In this document: positions 45,588 through 56,216 of the stretch, one piece after another
Layout: every line of letters begins with the position of its first letter
Position numbering within the stretch: position 1 is the first letter of the stretch
Assembly (NCBI RefSeq): GCF_001540865.1
Contig: NC_033639.1
Span: 10,751,950 to 10,815,949, forward strand
Direction: 5' to 3'
DNA length: 64,000 bases
DNA from: Ananas comosus
Taxonomy: Eukaryota; Streptophyta; Magnoliopsida; Poales; Bromeliaceae
Program-made: the position numbers and the translations under genes
Notes under the pieces: generated by a model
Databases searched by the model: none
What the model was told of the DNA's origin: nothing
The model's input: the letters and a program-made list of their open reading frames with translations, nothing else

Positions 45588-46443
45588 GGGTTTGAGTCTG
45601 CCTGCAACTGCTCATTTGAGTCTTGGTATTTATCACAATTCCTGATTATTGGTGGCTCCAAAAGGTGTAGATTTTAATTCCACGTTTTATTTCTTGCGCA
45701 TTTTATGTTCCACACTTTTGTCATACAGTTCCATGCCCTACCTCTTGAATGCCCCGCATGTTAGTCCATTTACTTTCTCGGAATTTATCTGGACCTCTTA
45801 TGCCTTCCTCTTGAATTTTGTCAATACTATACATTCCAAAGTAGTTTGTTTCCACCTGCATTATCTCTATGCTATTTGATTCGTTTCCATATCCTTCTTT
45901 AGTCTGCAGTTTAATATTCAAACTTTTCTTCTCTAATGATCGACTCTTCTATTTTTTTGCAGATATTGAATTTGTGTACAATTTTTCTCTGTTCAAATTC
46001 CTATGACTCAATTATTTATATTGTTGGTTGTGGACTGAGCATTAAAGAAAGATATTGGACCTTTTCCATGCATGAATCTACACATATATATTGATATATA
46101 TATCTTCTGTTTCTTTTCCTGCGAAATGGTGCGCGCGAGCGGGTGGCACGAGCGCGGGCGCGCGGGCGTGAGCCGGCGCGGACGCGAGCTCGCGCGGGGT
46201 GGGTTTTTTTTTTTTTTTTTTTGTAAACTTATAATTTGGCCCCTAAGGCCATCTCTGGCTCCCTCTTCTCCATCCTCTGCCTTCTCCCTGCCTACTACCT
46301 CATACAGGTAAACATAGCAGAATTAAGTTCCGCATTTCCATGTTGTTCTCTTTCTTTCTTTGTTTTCTTCTTTCAGAGTAATAGTTCTAATAATTTACTA
46401 TTGTATCCACTTCCCGCCACATCGCGCGGGGTTCCTTAACTAG
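45588..46443 (+). repeat. Helitron-like 3' segment, copy 1
   Basis: From GGGTTTGAGTCTGCCTGCAA to the terminal CTAG. Nearly the same sequence recurs at 49086-49933. Both copies contain a GC-rich stretch (GTGCGCGCGAG...GCTCGCGC), a T-run, and a hydrophobic exon-like piece ending CTCATACAG then GTAAAC (46258-46307). Confidence 0.88.
46413..46443 (+). other. Helitron 3' terminus: hairpin plus CTAG
   Basis: CCCGC, 8-nt loop, GCGGG, then 9 nt and CTAG, followed by a T. Plant Helitrons end in a short GC hairpin about 10 nt before CTRR and insert between A and T. Confidence 0.75.
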
Positions 46444-47754
46444 TGATATAGAAAACAGAGTCTTTTTCAAAACTTTTCCTTTCCTTATGTAACTTTTTAA
46501 TGCCTTTTCTGATTGTTTGTTATTTAATCTCGCAAGCTTTTTATTCTTGAATATAGAGAAAGGGTTATAGTATGCATTAAATATCTTGAAAAATACAACT
46601 GATAAATTATTATTAATAAAGATATCTTTTTCTTGAGAAATAAAATTATAATATAACATATAAATAAAAAATTTTAAATAATAAAGCAAGAAGAAAAAGG
46701 ACAATATCCTTTTAAAACAGTACAACATTCTCTTTCAAATAGTACAATATTTATGCGAATAGTACATCACAATCTATATAATTTTTACACTAAATTATGA
46801 ATAATATAATAGATTATGTACAAATAGTATAATACATTACAATTAAAAATTATGTAATATACGTTGCACTATTTTAAAAAAAATTACACTTTTTAAAAAA
46901 ATATTGCACTCTTGCACTCTTTGAAAAAATATTGCACTCTTATCTTATTAATTATATTTTATTTTTTATTCTGTCTTAAATTATGAATCTTGTATGTCGA
47001 AAAAAATACATATAATTATTTATTTTTTATTTAAAGTTTTAAATATAATTTTAATTTTGAAAAATTAAATTGTAAAAAAAAATCATATCACGAAAACCAT
47101 ATACAATACCCAACCCTCCATTCACTAGCTAATCGATCAATTAGCCTTAGTCATAGTCAATTAATTGACGTGTTTCTTCAATCATTAGTGTTCTATATTG
47201 TCTTTTTTCGAAAAGAAAAATTCTAATATTATTTATAGATAACCGCAGCACCACGAGGATGCTGATTGTTTCTTCTTCTTTTCTCATTTTCCCCTTTTCT
47301 ATCTCTCCCCTTTGTTTTAATCATCGCCATTCTCTCACAGCAGCTCACACACAATCCAAATATAATTAACCTTACCTCAATTATAACAGATAAGTCTATC
47401 AACTCTTACCTCGTGCATTTATACAAGTGACTGTTTGCAGTAAAAAAATACTTATATAGGATGAAACAATCCTAACCATAATAATAGTAAAAAAAAAGAT
47501 TAGATTCGAGTTCATACAATTCTAATAGATCTAGTGTAAAAAATTAAATTTTTGGGCCAATAATTATAGTTTAAATATACAATAAGCTCATTCATAAATA
47601 TGAGTTGGTGGGCCTCATAAAAACTCATGCAAATAAAAAAAAAGGGGGCCTCATTCCAGCCCATTAAATATTATCATTTTGGCGGGCCTGATCAACGACA
47701 GCCCACATCCACATCCTATAAAATATCTGTTCGAAATTCGATTTCAAATCACAA
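46444..47754. other. AT-rich DNA containing a dispersed repeat shared with 51395-51835
   Basis: The segment 46575-46960 (CTTGAAAAATACAACTGA, AATTATTATTA, then repeated AGTACAA/GTGCAA-type words) resembles 51395-51835. No gene was seen. Confidence 0.5.
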
Positions 47755-48205
47755 CCTATTCAAAATTCAATTTCGAATTTCGAATTCCCAACAAATTCCC
47801 CAAATATCCTCCAACCATCCAACAACCCATTTAAAATTCGATTTCGAATTTCGAATTCCTAACCAATTATCAAAATATCCTCCAACCATCCAACAACCCA
47901 TTCAAAATTCGATTTCGAATTTCAAATTTTGAATTCTCAACCACTTATCAAAATATCCTCCAACAACTCACTCAAAATTTCATTTTGAATTTCGAATTTC
48001 CAACCAATTTCCAAAATATCCTCCAACAACCCAATCAAAATTCAATTTCGAATTTCCAACCAATGCCCAAAATACCCTCTAACCATCTAAAAACGCATTT
48101 AAAATTCGATTTCGAATTTTGAATTCCCAACCAATCCCAAATATCTTTCAACCAACCACAACAACCTATTCAAAATTCAATTTCGAATTTCGAATCCCTC
48201 AAAAT
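47755..48205. repeat. Minisatellite, unit about 60-70 bp
   Basis: Six or seven degenerate units of the form AAAATTCGATTTCGAATTTC ... CCAACCAATT ... CAAAATATCCTCCAACCATC. Units are AT-rich and lengths vary. The array ends just before a TATTATAAATAC motif at 48224-48235. Confidence 0.85.
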
Positions 48206-48226
48206 ATCTCTCACCACCTCTCTTAT

Positions 48227-48234
48227 TATAAATA
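48227..48234 (+). promoter_or_regulatory. TATA-like box / possible Helitron 5' end motif
   Basis: TATAAATA within CTCTCTTATTATAAATACGAG, similar to the motif of the 40-43 kb modules. It lies about 1.7 kb upstream of the Helitron-like 3' end at 49933, so it could mark the start of that element or a promoter for the open frame at 48637. Confidence 0.3.
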
Positions 48235-48636
48235 CGAGAATCCAAATCAAACGCCAGAGAATACGATTTTACAAAAAAAAAAAGAAGATAGATTGGTACA
48301 CACATTCCCACGTACAAAATATTTAAAGAATGAGAGATCGCCGAATCGCGGAAAGGTGAAGAGATCACTCGAGCCGCTGAAAAGAGGAGAGATCACTCGA
48401 GCCGCTGGAAGGAGGAGAGATCGCCGAGCCGCGAAAATAAGGAGAGATTGTTAAGCCGCTTCATCCAATCCATCAACAGGTTGTAAAAAAAAAAAAGAAA
48501 GAAAGAAAATAAAATAATAATAAAACATAGCAAAAAAAAACTCTTCTTCCCCTCTAACTTTTTCTTTTTTTTGGTCCTGCTACCGTAATCATCCATATCG
48601 TTTAGATGACTTCGATGGGAGAGTGAAGGGGAGCCA

Positions 48637-48927
48637 ATGGCTTCCCGTTTCTTCGGACCTCTCAATACCCTATTCGAAGTTGTTGAGGATGGAATGGGTG
48701 ATCTATATTGCCGTGACCACCCCAACATCGATGGCTTGATAGTTTCAAAAGAAGAGAGAAGGGGAATATTTGATTCCTCGTTTCTTCGGACCCTTCAACA
48801 TTTCTTCGAAAATGTCAAATCAAATCTGATGGCCAAACAGACCCATGCCACCGTCATCAACTTCACCGACGACATCTACAGCATTACCGGTTTGATAGTT
48901 TCGAAACTATCAAGATTAATATACTAA
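48637..48927 (+). CDS. Hypothetical open frame of 96 codons
   Basis: Begins MASRFFGPLNTLFEVVEDGM and ends SKLSRLIY. I recognise no family. It contains an internal weak duplication: FFGPLNTLFEVVEDGM resembles FLRTLQHFFENVKSNLM, and GLIVSK appears twice. A TATA-like box is about 400 bp upstream, with short GAGATC[A/G]C[T/C][C/G]GAGCCGC repeats in between (about 48362-48460). It may be a fragment of a gene captured by the Helitron-like element or a chance frame. Confidence 0.25.
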   Translation: MASRFFGPLNTLFEVVEDGMGDLYCRDHPNIDGLIVSKEERRGIFDSSFLRTLQHFFENVKSNLMAKQTHATVINFTDDIYSITGLIVSKLSRLIY

Positions 48928-49068
48928 TATTATCTTTATAATTATAATATATTAATTTAAATTCAAATTAAAAATTAAATATTAAAAATTTACATCAAAA
49001 TTTTGAAATAATGTCAAAATTTTAAATCTATTTTTTTTAAAAAAATTAAACTTTGAAGTTGAGTAGAN

Positions 49069-49933
49069 AGTTTTTGTTGTTTGCAGGGTTTGAGTCTGCC
49101 TACAACTGCTCATTTGAGTCTTGGTATTTATCACAATTCCTGATTATTGGTGGCTCCAAAAGGTGTAGATTTTAATTCCACGTTTTATTTCTTGCGCACT
49201 TTATGTTCCACACTTTTGTCATACAGTTCCATGCCCTCCCTCTTGAATGCCCCGCATGTTAGTCCATTTGCTTTCTCGGAATTTATCTGCACCTCTTATG
49301 CCTTGCTCTTGAATTTTGTCGATACTTTACATTCCAAAGTAGTTTGTTTCCACTTGCATTATTTCTATGCTATTTGATTCGTTTCATATCCTTCTTTAGT
49401 CTGCAGTTTAATATTCGAACTTCTCTTCTCTAATGATCGACTCTTCTATTTTTTTGCAGATATTGAATTTGTGTACAATTTTTCTCTGTTCAAATTCCTA
49501 TGACTCAATTATTTATACTGTTGGTTGTGGACTGAGCATTAAAGAAAGATATTGGACCTTTTCCATGCATGAATCTACACATATATTTTGATATATATCT
49601 TCTGTTTCTTTTCTTGCGAAATGGTGCGCGCGAGAGGGTGGCACGAGCGCGGGCGCGCGGGCGTGAGCCGGTGCGGACGCGAGCTCGCACGGGGTGGGTT
49701 TTTTTTTTTTTGTAAACTTATAATTTGGCCCCCAGGGCCATCTCTGGCCTCCTCTTCTCCATCCTCTGCCTTCTCCCTGCCTACTACTTCATACAGGTAA
49801 ACATAGCAGAATTAAGTTCCGCATTTCTATGTTGTTCTCTTTCTTTCTCTGTTTTCTTCTTTCAGAGTAATAGTTCTAATAATTTACTATTGTATCCACT
49901 TCCCGCCGCATCGCGCGGGGGTTCCTTAACTAG
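49069..49933 (+). mobile_element. Helitron-like 3' segment, copy 2
   Basis: Copy of 45588-46443, starting directly after a single N at 49068 and ending with hairpin arms CCCGC (49902-49906) and GCGGG (49915-49919), then CTAG (49930-49933) and T. The upstream part of the element is either missing at the assembly join or represented by 48217-49067. Confidence 0.7.
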
Positions 49934-50084
49934 TACTCTTATGAATTGGGAACCATAAAGAGCTCTCCGCATCCCATGCGCAGGTGGGGCCCACCCAAAA
50001 AAATGGCAGGGTTCATTGCCCATCTTGCACGCGGTCCACGAGGTGGCCTTCAGCTTGTGGACCGCTGGCTGAGAGGCAGAGAGA

Positions 50085-50566
50085 TAGGGATGCAAACAGG
50101 GCGAATCTGGGGGCGGAGGCCCCGCCCCACCTCCCGCCCCCACTAGCAAAATCCCACCCCGCCTCCTGCCCCGAATCCGTGACAGGTTAAAAAATACATC
50201 CCATAATTCGCCCCGCCTCGTAACCCGCCTCCCGCCGGGGCCCCGAATTCGCCCCGCCAACTAATATTTTTTATAAAATTATAATATTATTAATATTTTA
50301 TAAAATATAAATTAAATAATTTTAATAATATTTTATATATTTTAACAATATCAATTATAAAAATTAAAAATATCAATCAAAATTCTAAACAAAATTCAAA
50401 AGTTTCAAATATATTAGAAATGAGAGTACTATTTTAAACCTTTTTTTGTAAATAAATTATTTTTTAGGAATATTTTTTAAAATATAAATGATTTTCGGGG
50501 CGTATTCGGGGCGAATCATGGCGGGACGGATTCGGGGCGAATTCGGGGCAGGTCAAAATTTCAAAA
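50085..50566. mobile_element. hAT-like MITE, one end missing
   Basis: Starts TAGGGATGCAAACAGGGCGA, the same terminus as the element at 52348, and holds GC-rich CCCCGCC-type words at both ends around an AT-rich core. The right terminal repeat is absent: sequence changes at about 50566 to a segment shared with 54588-55046. Confidence 0.6.
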
Positions 50567-51018
50567 AATCTTATTAAAAAAAATAATTATCAATCATTAC
50601 TAGCGTAAGTGACAAAGCACTTAATAGTTTCAGCTAATTTATATTTTCAAAAAATAAACAAAATGAGTAGTATATTATTTTAAGAAAAATAAGGATAACT
50701 TCAAAAACCCCCCTTGTGGTTTCCAAGTTTCTCACTTTAGTACCCTGTGATTTAAAGTGTATCAATTTGTCCCTCTGTGGTTTCATTTTTTTCTTTTTTT
50801 TTATCAATTTTTTTTTTCTCAAATCAGCAACAAAATTAAAATTAAAGGGTACTAAAGTAAATATTCGGTAAATTAGATAGATATCTGATATTTTTTTGCA
50901 TATAATTTAATGAAATATTAAGAAAAAAGCTATAGAAAAAATAAAAACAAAACCACATGGGGGCAAATTGATACACTTTAAACCACATGGTACTAAAGTG
51001 AGAAAGTTGGAAACCACA
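50567..51018. repeat. Segment duplicated at 54588-55046, includes a truncated Mutator-like MITE
   Basis: Both copies begin AATCTTATTAAAAAAAATAA and contain the MITE starting AGGATAACTTCAAAAAC (here 50692-51018) at the same site. They differ at scattered bases, so this is a real old duplication rather than simple assembly redundancy. This copy is cut by the N-run. Confidence 0.85.
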
Positions 51019-51043
51019 NNNNNNNNNNNNNNNNNNNNNNNNN
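51019..51043. other. Assembly gap (25 N)
   Basis: Run of N inside the truncated MITE. Sequence on its right side (AT-rich, 51044-51230) does not match the expected right end of the MITE. Confidence 0.98.
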
Positions 51044-51394
51044 AAAATTCAATTTAAATTCTAAGTTAGATTCGAAATACTTGATTAAATTTTAATTTTT
51101 AATTTAAGTTTAAATTAAAATTTAAAATTATATATTTAATTTTTAAATTTTAACTCATTTTAATTAAAAAAGTTGAAAAAATAAATTTAATCTGAATAAA
51201 TATCCATTCCGTCCGAATTCAACTTTCAATCCGGCCTCCTAGGCTGGATTGAAAAAAGAGGTGATTGGGGATTCCCATTCCACTCGGAAATCGGAATCGG
51301 AATGAGACTCCCGCGTACCAAAGACTCACAAATAGATTTACCCATTCCGATTTTAATTCCAGGGTGAAAAGAAGCGAACCAAACACGCCCTAAT
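51044..51394. other. AT-rich DNA and a possible MITE end
   Basis: AT-rich to about 51210. A segment follows whose right side ends CGAACCAAACACGCCCTAA (to about 51393), a wording typical of plant MITE ends. A matching left end could not be fixed. No gene. Confidence 0.35.
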
Positions 51395-52264
51395 TGTCTT
51401 GAAAATACAACTGACAAATTATTATTACAGTTATCTTTTTTTTGAAAAATAAAATTCTCATTAACATACAAATAAAAAATATCAAATAATAAAAATAAAA
51501 AAGAAAGAATAAAATACACCTTAAATGGTGCAACATCGTTTCAAATTGTGCAATATTTCTTCCAAATAGTGTAATATTTGTCTAAACAGTGCAATGTATA
51601 ATGTTGCATAATTTTTTATACTAAATTACAAATAATATAGTATACTACGCGCAAATATTATAACACATTACAATATAGTATAAAAATCATGCATTAAAAT
51701 TATGCATTATATGTATAAACGGCGAATATTTTGCACTATTTGTACAAATATTTACACAATTTGTATAGATGTTGCACTATTATGAGAGAATGTTGCACCA
51801 TTTAGATATTATGTTACACTATTTCTTTTTAAAAAGNGAGTCAATAAAAATAGTGCTTTAATTTCAAATTTTTTTTTGAGATTTAGGTATCAAAAATAGT
51901 ACTTTAGTTTTTTTTTGCATACCAATTTTGGTGATTTCAAACTTAAATTTTGTAGATTTTGATTTCAAACTTTAATTTTTTTATTTTGATTTTGATATTT
52001 GAATTTGCATTCAAAATTAAAATTAAAATTTAAAGTAATATTAATAGTTATAATAATTTACTATTGTATTATTTTTTCGCCACATCAAACTTATTAATTG
52101 GGAACCCTTGCATGTTCGAACTGCTCTCCACATCCCGCAGAAGGTCTGCGATAAATAATATTTAAAAATATTAATACATAATAGAAAAAAAAAATAATAT
52201 TAATAGTTATAATAATTTATTATTGCATGTCTTCCCGCGGCGAAGCGTGGGGCCTGTAAACTAG
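51395..52264 (+). mobile_element. Degenerate Helitron-like element, 3' end at 52264
   Basis: AT-rich segment related to 46575-46960. At its right side is a hairpin-like CCCGCGGCGAAGCGTGGGG followed by CCTGTAAA, CTAG (52261-52264) and T. A second, decayed terminus-like stretch (AATAATTTACTATTGTAT..., 52040-52140) resembles 49868-49985, including flanking sequence after the Helitron end there. One N lies at 51837. Confidence 0.45.
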
Positions 52265-52347
52265 TTATTTTTATTTGAGCAAGCCTATAGGCCTGGTATG
52301 CAGGGGACAGAACCCAAAGCCTATTGATTGGCTACCAAGGAATTGAA

Positions 52348-52930
52348 TAGGGATGCAAACGGGTTTGGGTTCGCGGAGCTCCCGTTCTGATCCGTCCCAA
52401 ATGGGGCAGCAAATAGAGACCAAATAGAGACCAATAAACGAATTCGAGGCAAACATAAGCTTCTGCTTCTTTTTTTTCTCTTTCTTTTTCTTTTTTTAAC
52501 CGGATACAGAGCGGGACATAGTGAAAAAATGGATCCGCTCTAAGTTCGCCCTGTTAAGCTCCGCTCCGAATCCGACATGAGTAGATATTTAAATTATAAT
52601 TTTTTTTATTTTTTAAAATATTATTTGAGTTTTATAAGTTAGTTCTTTCTCAAATAAATAGTTGCTTTTATGATACTTTTATAATTTCAATTTTTTTATT
52701 TTAATTAAAATAATAAAACATTGATTATATTTAATTTTAATTTTAATAAAAATATAAAAATTTTGTTGGTAAGGTGGATTTTTAGACGAGACAGCTTATA
52801 GGACATATCTTTTACCACGTCACGAGGGCGGAATGGGATTCTTAGGGGTGCGGGGGAGCGGATTCGGTGTGGGCAGGGCGGGAGACAGGTCGGATCTCTC
52901 GCTCCCAAATTCGTCCCGTTTATATTCCTA
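52348..52930. mobile_element. hAT-like MITE with terminal inverted repeats
   Basis: Left end TAGGGATGCAAACGGG and right end CCCGTTTATATTCCTA are imperfect inverted repeats (12 of 16). The interior is AT-rich with GC-rich subterminal blocks, and there is no coding frame. A clear 8-bp target duplication was not found, so the boundaries may have drifted. Confidence 0.65.
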
Positions 52931-53310
52931 TATTCAAACCAACTGTTCTAAGCAATGGTGATATTTCTAGGTCATGTATTAATATGATCAATGTATTCCA
53001 ACGAGTTTTCATTTGCCATCAAACTGCTTGATAGGTACATGGATTTGGGCCGTGATGATCTATCAGGGCCGAATTACAGATGTTTCGGCCCAAACTGGGC
53101 CGGCCCAATTATCAACTTGGCCCAAATAAAAAACGGCCCCAATTGTGTTATCAACTTCTATTTATTATAATTGCATATTATTTAAAGGTCGATACAATAA
53201 AAAAAATGACTAAGAAATAATCTTAGGACTCTCCTTCATGTGCACAAATAATATGACAGATGAGCGAATGAGTGACGAGGTAAGAAATAAAGATTTAATC
53301 TATTATAATA

Positions 53311-53727
53311 AGAGGAAACTTTAAATACCCTTTCCGTGGTTTCGTACTTTCTCACTTTAGTATCATGTATTTTAAATTGTATAAAGTTAGTACTATGTGG
53401 TTTCGTACTTTCTCTCACTTTAGTATCCTGTGGTTTCAAGTGTATCAAGTTAGTACCCTGTGGTTTCGCACTCTCTCACTTTAGTATTCTGTGGTTTAAT
53501 ATTTCGTTAAATTATATACCCTGAAATGAATAATAAAAAGAGAAATTTGATATCACAGGATACTAACTTGATACAAAAATAAAACCACAGGCTACTAGAT
53601 ATATTTGAAACCATAGGATACTAAAGTGAGAAAGTGTGAAACCATATGTACTAACTTGATACACTTTAAACCACAGGGTACTAAAATAAAAAAGTGCAAA
53701 ACCAAAAGGGGGTATTTGAAGTTTACC
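53311..53727. mobile_element. Mutator-like MITE (9-bp target duplication)
   Basis: Ends AGGAAACTTTAAATACCC and GGGTATTTGAAGTTTACC, flanked by perfect ATTATAATA at 53302-53310 and 53728-53736. The interior is built of repeated units like CTTTAGTACCCTGTGGTTT and their complements, giving a long imperfect palindrome of 417 bp. Confidence 0.88.
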
Positions 53728-54011
53728 ATTATAATAATATATGACAAAAAAATATATAACTAATTAAATTAATGACATAGATGGAGATCAAATCCACCAC
53801 CACAGATTCGTAAAAACTTAGAGCCGACTATGATACCATATTATCTAGCAGAAATTTTTGATAAATAATAAGTAAACTATCATCTTAAAAGTTTGATCTT
53901 TTTTAAATTATTCAATCCGACAAACTCATTGTATCGTATCTATGCATTTATAAAATAGATTATCATTCTTATTATCAATACGAAGTACAAACTATATTCA
54001 CTTTTTGAAAA

Positions 54012-54441
54012 GGGAAAACTTCAAAAACCCACCATGTAGTTTCACACTTTTTTATTTTAATACCTTATAGTTTAAAGTGTTATCAAGTTAGTACCATGTG
54101 GTTTCTCATCACTTTAGTACCCTATAGTTTAAAGTGTATCAATTTAGTACCCTATGGTTTTGCACTTTATCACTTTAGTACCCTGTGGTTTCACACTTTA
54201 TCACTTTAGTACTTTATAGTTAAAAAAACTATAGGATACTAACTTGATACAAAATTAAAACCCCAAGATACTAAAATGATAAAGTGTAAAACCACAGGGT
54301 ACTAACTTGATACACTTTAAATCACAGAATACTAAAATGATAAAGTAAGAAACCATAGGGTACTAATTTGATACATTTTAAATCATAAAATACTAAAGTG
54401 AAAAAAATTAAAACCACAAGGAGAATTTTTGAAGTTTTCCC
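54012..54441. mobile_element. Mutator-like MITE
   Basis: Ends GGGAAAACTTCAAAAACCC and TTTTTGAAGTTTTCCC, with the same repeated internal units as the neighbours. The target duplication is imperfect because the insertion lies in T/A-rich DNA. Confidence 0.8.
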
Positions 54442-54712
54442 TTTTTTTTTCGTAATCAAGTCTCAATCGTCTCAATTTCTGTTAACTTCAATAAAATGAA
54501 CCACATTAATTCTAATAAAGCCCTTTTTAAGTCATAGAAGAGAAGTAAAAAAAAATTGACCGAGCAACTAATCCTACAAAGATTAAGAATCTTATTAAAA
54601 AAAATAATTATCGATCATTATTAGCGTAAGTGACAAAGCACTTAATAGCTTCAGCTAATTTATATTTTCAAAAAATAAACAAAATGAGTAGTATATTATT
54701 TTTAAAAAAATA

Positions 54713-55070
54713 AGGATAACTTCAAAAACTCCCCTTGTGGTTTCCAACTTTTTCACTTTAGTACCCTGTGATTTAAAGTGTATCAATTTGTCCCCCTGTG
54801 GTTTCGTTTTTTTCTTTTTTTTATCAATTTTATTATTTTTTTTTTCTCAAATCAGCAACAAAATTAAAATTAAAGGGTACTAAAGTAAATATTCGGTAAA
54901 TTAGATAGATATCTGATATTTTTTTGCATATAATTTAATGAAATATTAAGAAAAAAGCTATAGAAAAAATAAAAACAAAACCACAGGGGGGCAAATTGAT
55001 ACACTTTAAACTATAGGGTACTAAAGTGAGAAAGTTGGAAACCACAGGAGAGGTTTTTGAAGTTTTACCA
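54713..55070. mobile_element. Mutator-like MITE, intact copy of the one cut at 51018
   Basis: Ends AGGATAACTTCAAAAAC and GTTTTTGAAGTTTTACC; flanks AAAAAAATA at 54704-54712 and 55071-55079 fit a 9-bp duplication, although in simple sequence. Confidence 0.82.
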
Positions 55071-55079
55071 AAAAAAATA

Positions 55080-55523
55080 TTAAAAGAAAGAGAAAAAAAA
55101 AAGGGACGAAATAAAAAATTGGATAAAGGTTGGACACCATTTGCACAACTCAACTAAATTTTTATGTAATGTTAATTTTTGTATATATCGAACGGCTAAG
55201 ATGGATCCAACGCAGAGATCGATCGCAGAGATCAACGGAGGAGGTTGCACCTCCGAGTTTTGTCGTCTCCCGAGGTAGCACTAGTCAAATCATATCACTC
55301 CGTACCTCGCCCACTTACCGTAGAAAACTTTTTCTGTTCGTTCGCGAACACAAACCACAATTTTGCTCCTACCAAACCACATATTTTGACACGTGGCAGA
55401 ATCACAAGCGATACATTTTTTCCTTTGTACAACCCGCATTGTTCGCGATCCATCGCTTACCCCTTTCTCCGATTTCGTGCGTATTCTTGAGAAGGAAATA
55501 TCTATTTTTCTAATTCCTAGCTA
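55080..55523. other. Spacer without a recognised gene
   Basis: Open frames exist on the plus strand (55130-55513) but show no known motif. A duplicated GATCGATCGCAGAGATCAAC-type word occurs near 55215-55235. I see no supported gene. Confidence 0.45.
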
Positions 55524-55867
55524 CCGTTTGCTTGGGATTAAATAAAAATTTATTATTTTATGAATAGGGTTAAGTTCAGAGTTAAGATAAAATTAGAATA
55601 ATTTTGTGTTTAGTTTAGAATTGGATTTAGTCCAGATATAAATAAAATAGTATTTGATTAGAGTAGGTGGGATAAGAAGGGTAATGAATTAAAATAATAA
55701 TTTTGCCCTAATTTTTATATTTGAATTTAAATTTAAAATTTAAATAATTAAAAATAATAATTTTATTAAATTTTAAATTAAAATTTATATTTTTAAATCT
55801 TAAATTTACCCCCAACCAAACGGAAGGGTGGGGGAGAGGGGAATAAGTAACCCCCAACCAAACGGGG
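55524..55867. mobile_element. MITE-like element with CCGTTTG...CAAACGG ends
   Basis: Left end ACCGTTTGCTTGGGATTAAA. On the right are two nearby copies of the complement, CCCCCAACCAAACGG (about 55808-55822 and 55852-55866). The core is AT-rich with no coding frame. The exact right boundary is uncertain because of the doubled end. Confidence 0.5.
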
Positions 55868-56216
55868 GCTTAAGAGGGGTTTGGTTTGCCATAAAACGAA
55901 AAATCGCAAGTGAACCGCGCACTTGCTGCACCCCAACTCGAAACGAGCGGAAAACGAAAAATCGCGACATTGCAATCGCGGGGCGGAGCGGGGTGCAGCA
56001 AATGTGCGGTCCATGAGGGACACCCCACCTTGTGGACCGCGAGAGAGAGGTCCGCCCCCAATCTTTTATATATATATATATAATTATTTATAATTATTTA
56101 ATAATTTATTTTATAGTATTATATATTATATTGTATATTTAATTATTGCATAATATATTATAAATATATTTTATTTATAAATATAAATTATAATACTAAT
56201 ATATATATAATATGAT
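55868..56216. other. Spacer left of the chromovirus LTR
   Basis: A GC-rich stretch (GTGGACCGCGAGAGAGAGG near 56033) followed by about 150 bp of nearly pure A/T immediately before the LTR end at 56217. Confidence 0.5.

Larger units (their letters stand above)
39621..46443 (+). mobile_element. Composite Helitron-like element with tandemly repeated 5' modules
   Basis: The right end matches a Helitron 3' terminus: hairpin arms CCCGC (46413-46417) and GCGGG (46426-46430), then TTCCTTAA and CTAG (46440-46443) followed by T. The left part is a module that begins AGCTTATGAAAGGGCGATCGG. It occurs at 39621, again at 40484 (863-bp spacing), and a third time, 5'-truncated, from 42823. Each module ends with a CTATTATTATAAATAC stretch that resembles plant Helitron 5' ends. 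The following 1.5 kb is also duplicated (41328-42821 and 43307-44803). No Rep/helicase gene is visible, so it would be non-autonomous. The exact 5' boundary is uncertain, and the N at 42822 means the tandem order may partly be an assembly product. Confidence 0.55.

Noticed and set aside
47755..48205. A CRISPR-like array
   Set aside because: The repeats are AT-rich, imperfect and without unique spacers of constant length. This is a plant minisatellite.
47627..48454. Open frames with repeated FEFRIPNQ-like peptides
   Set aside because: They are translations of the 60-70 bp AT-rich minisatellite. The unit repeats but no protein family is recognisable.
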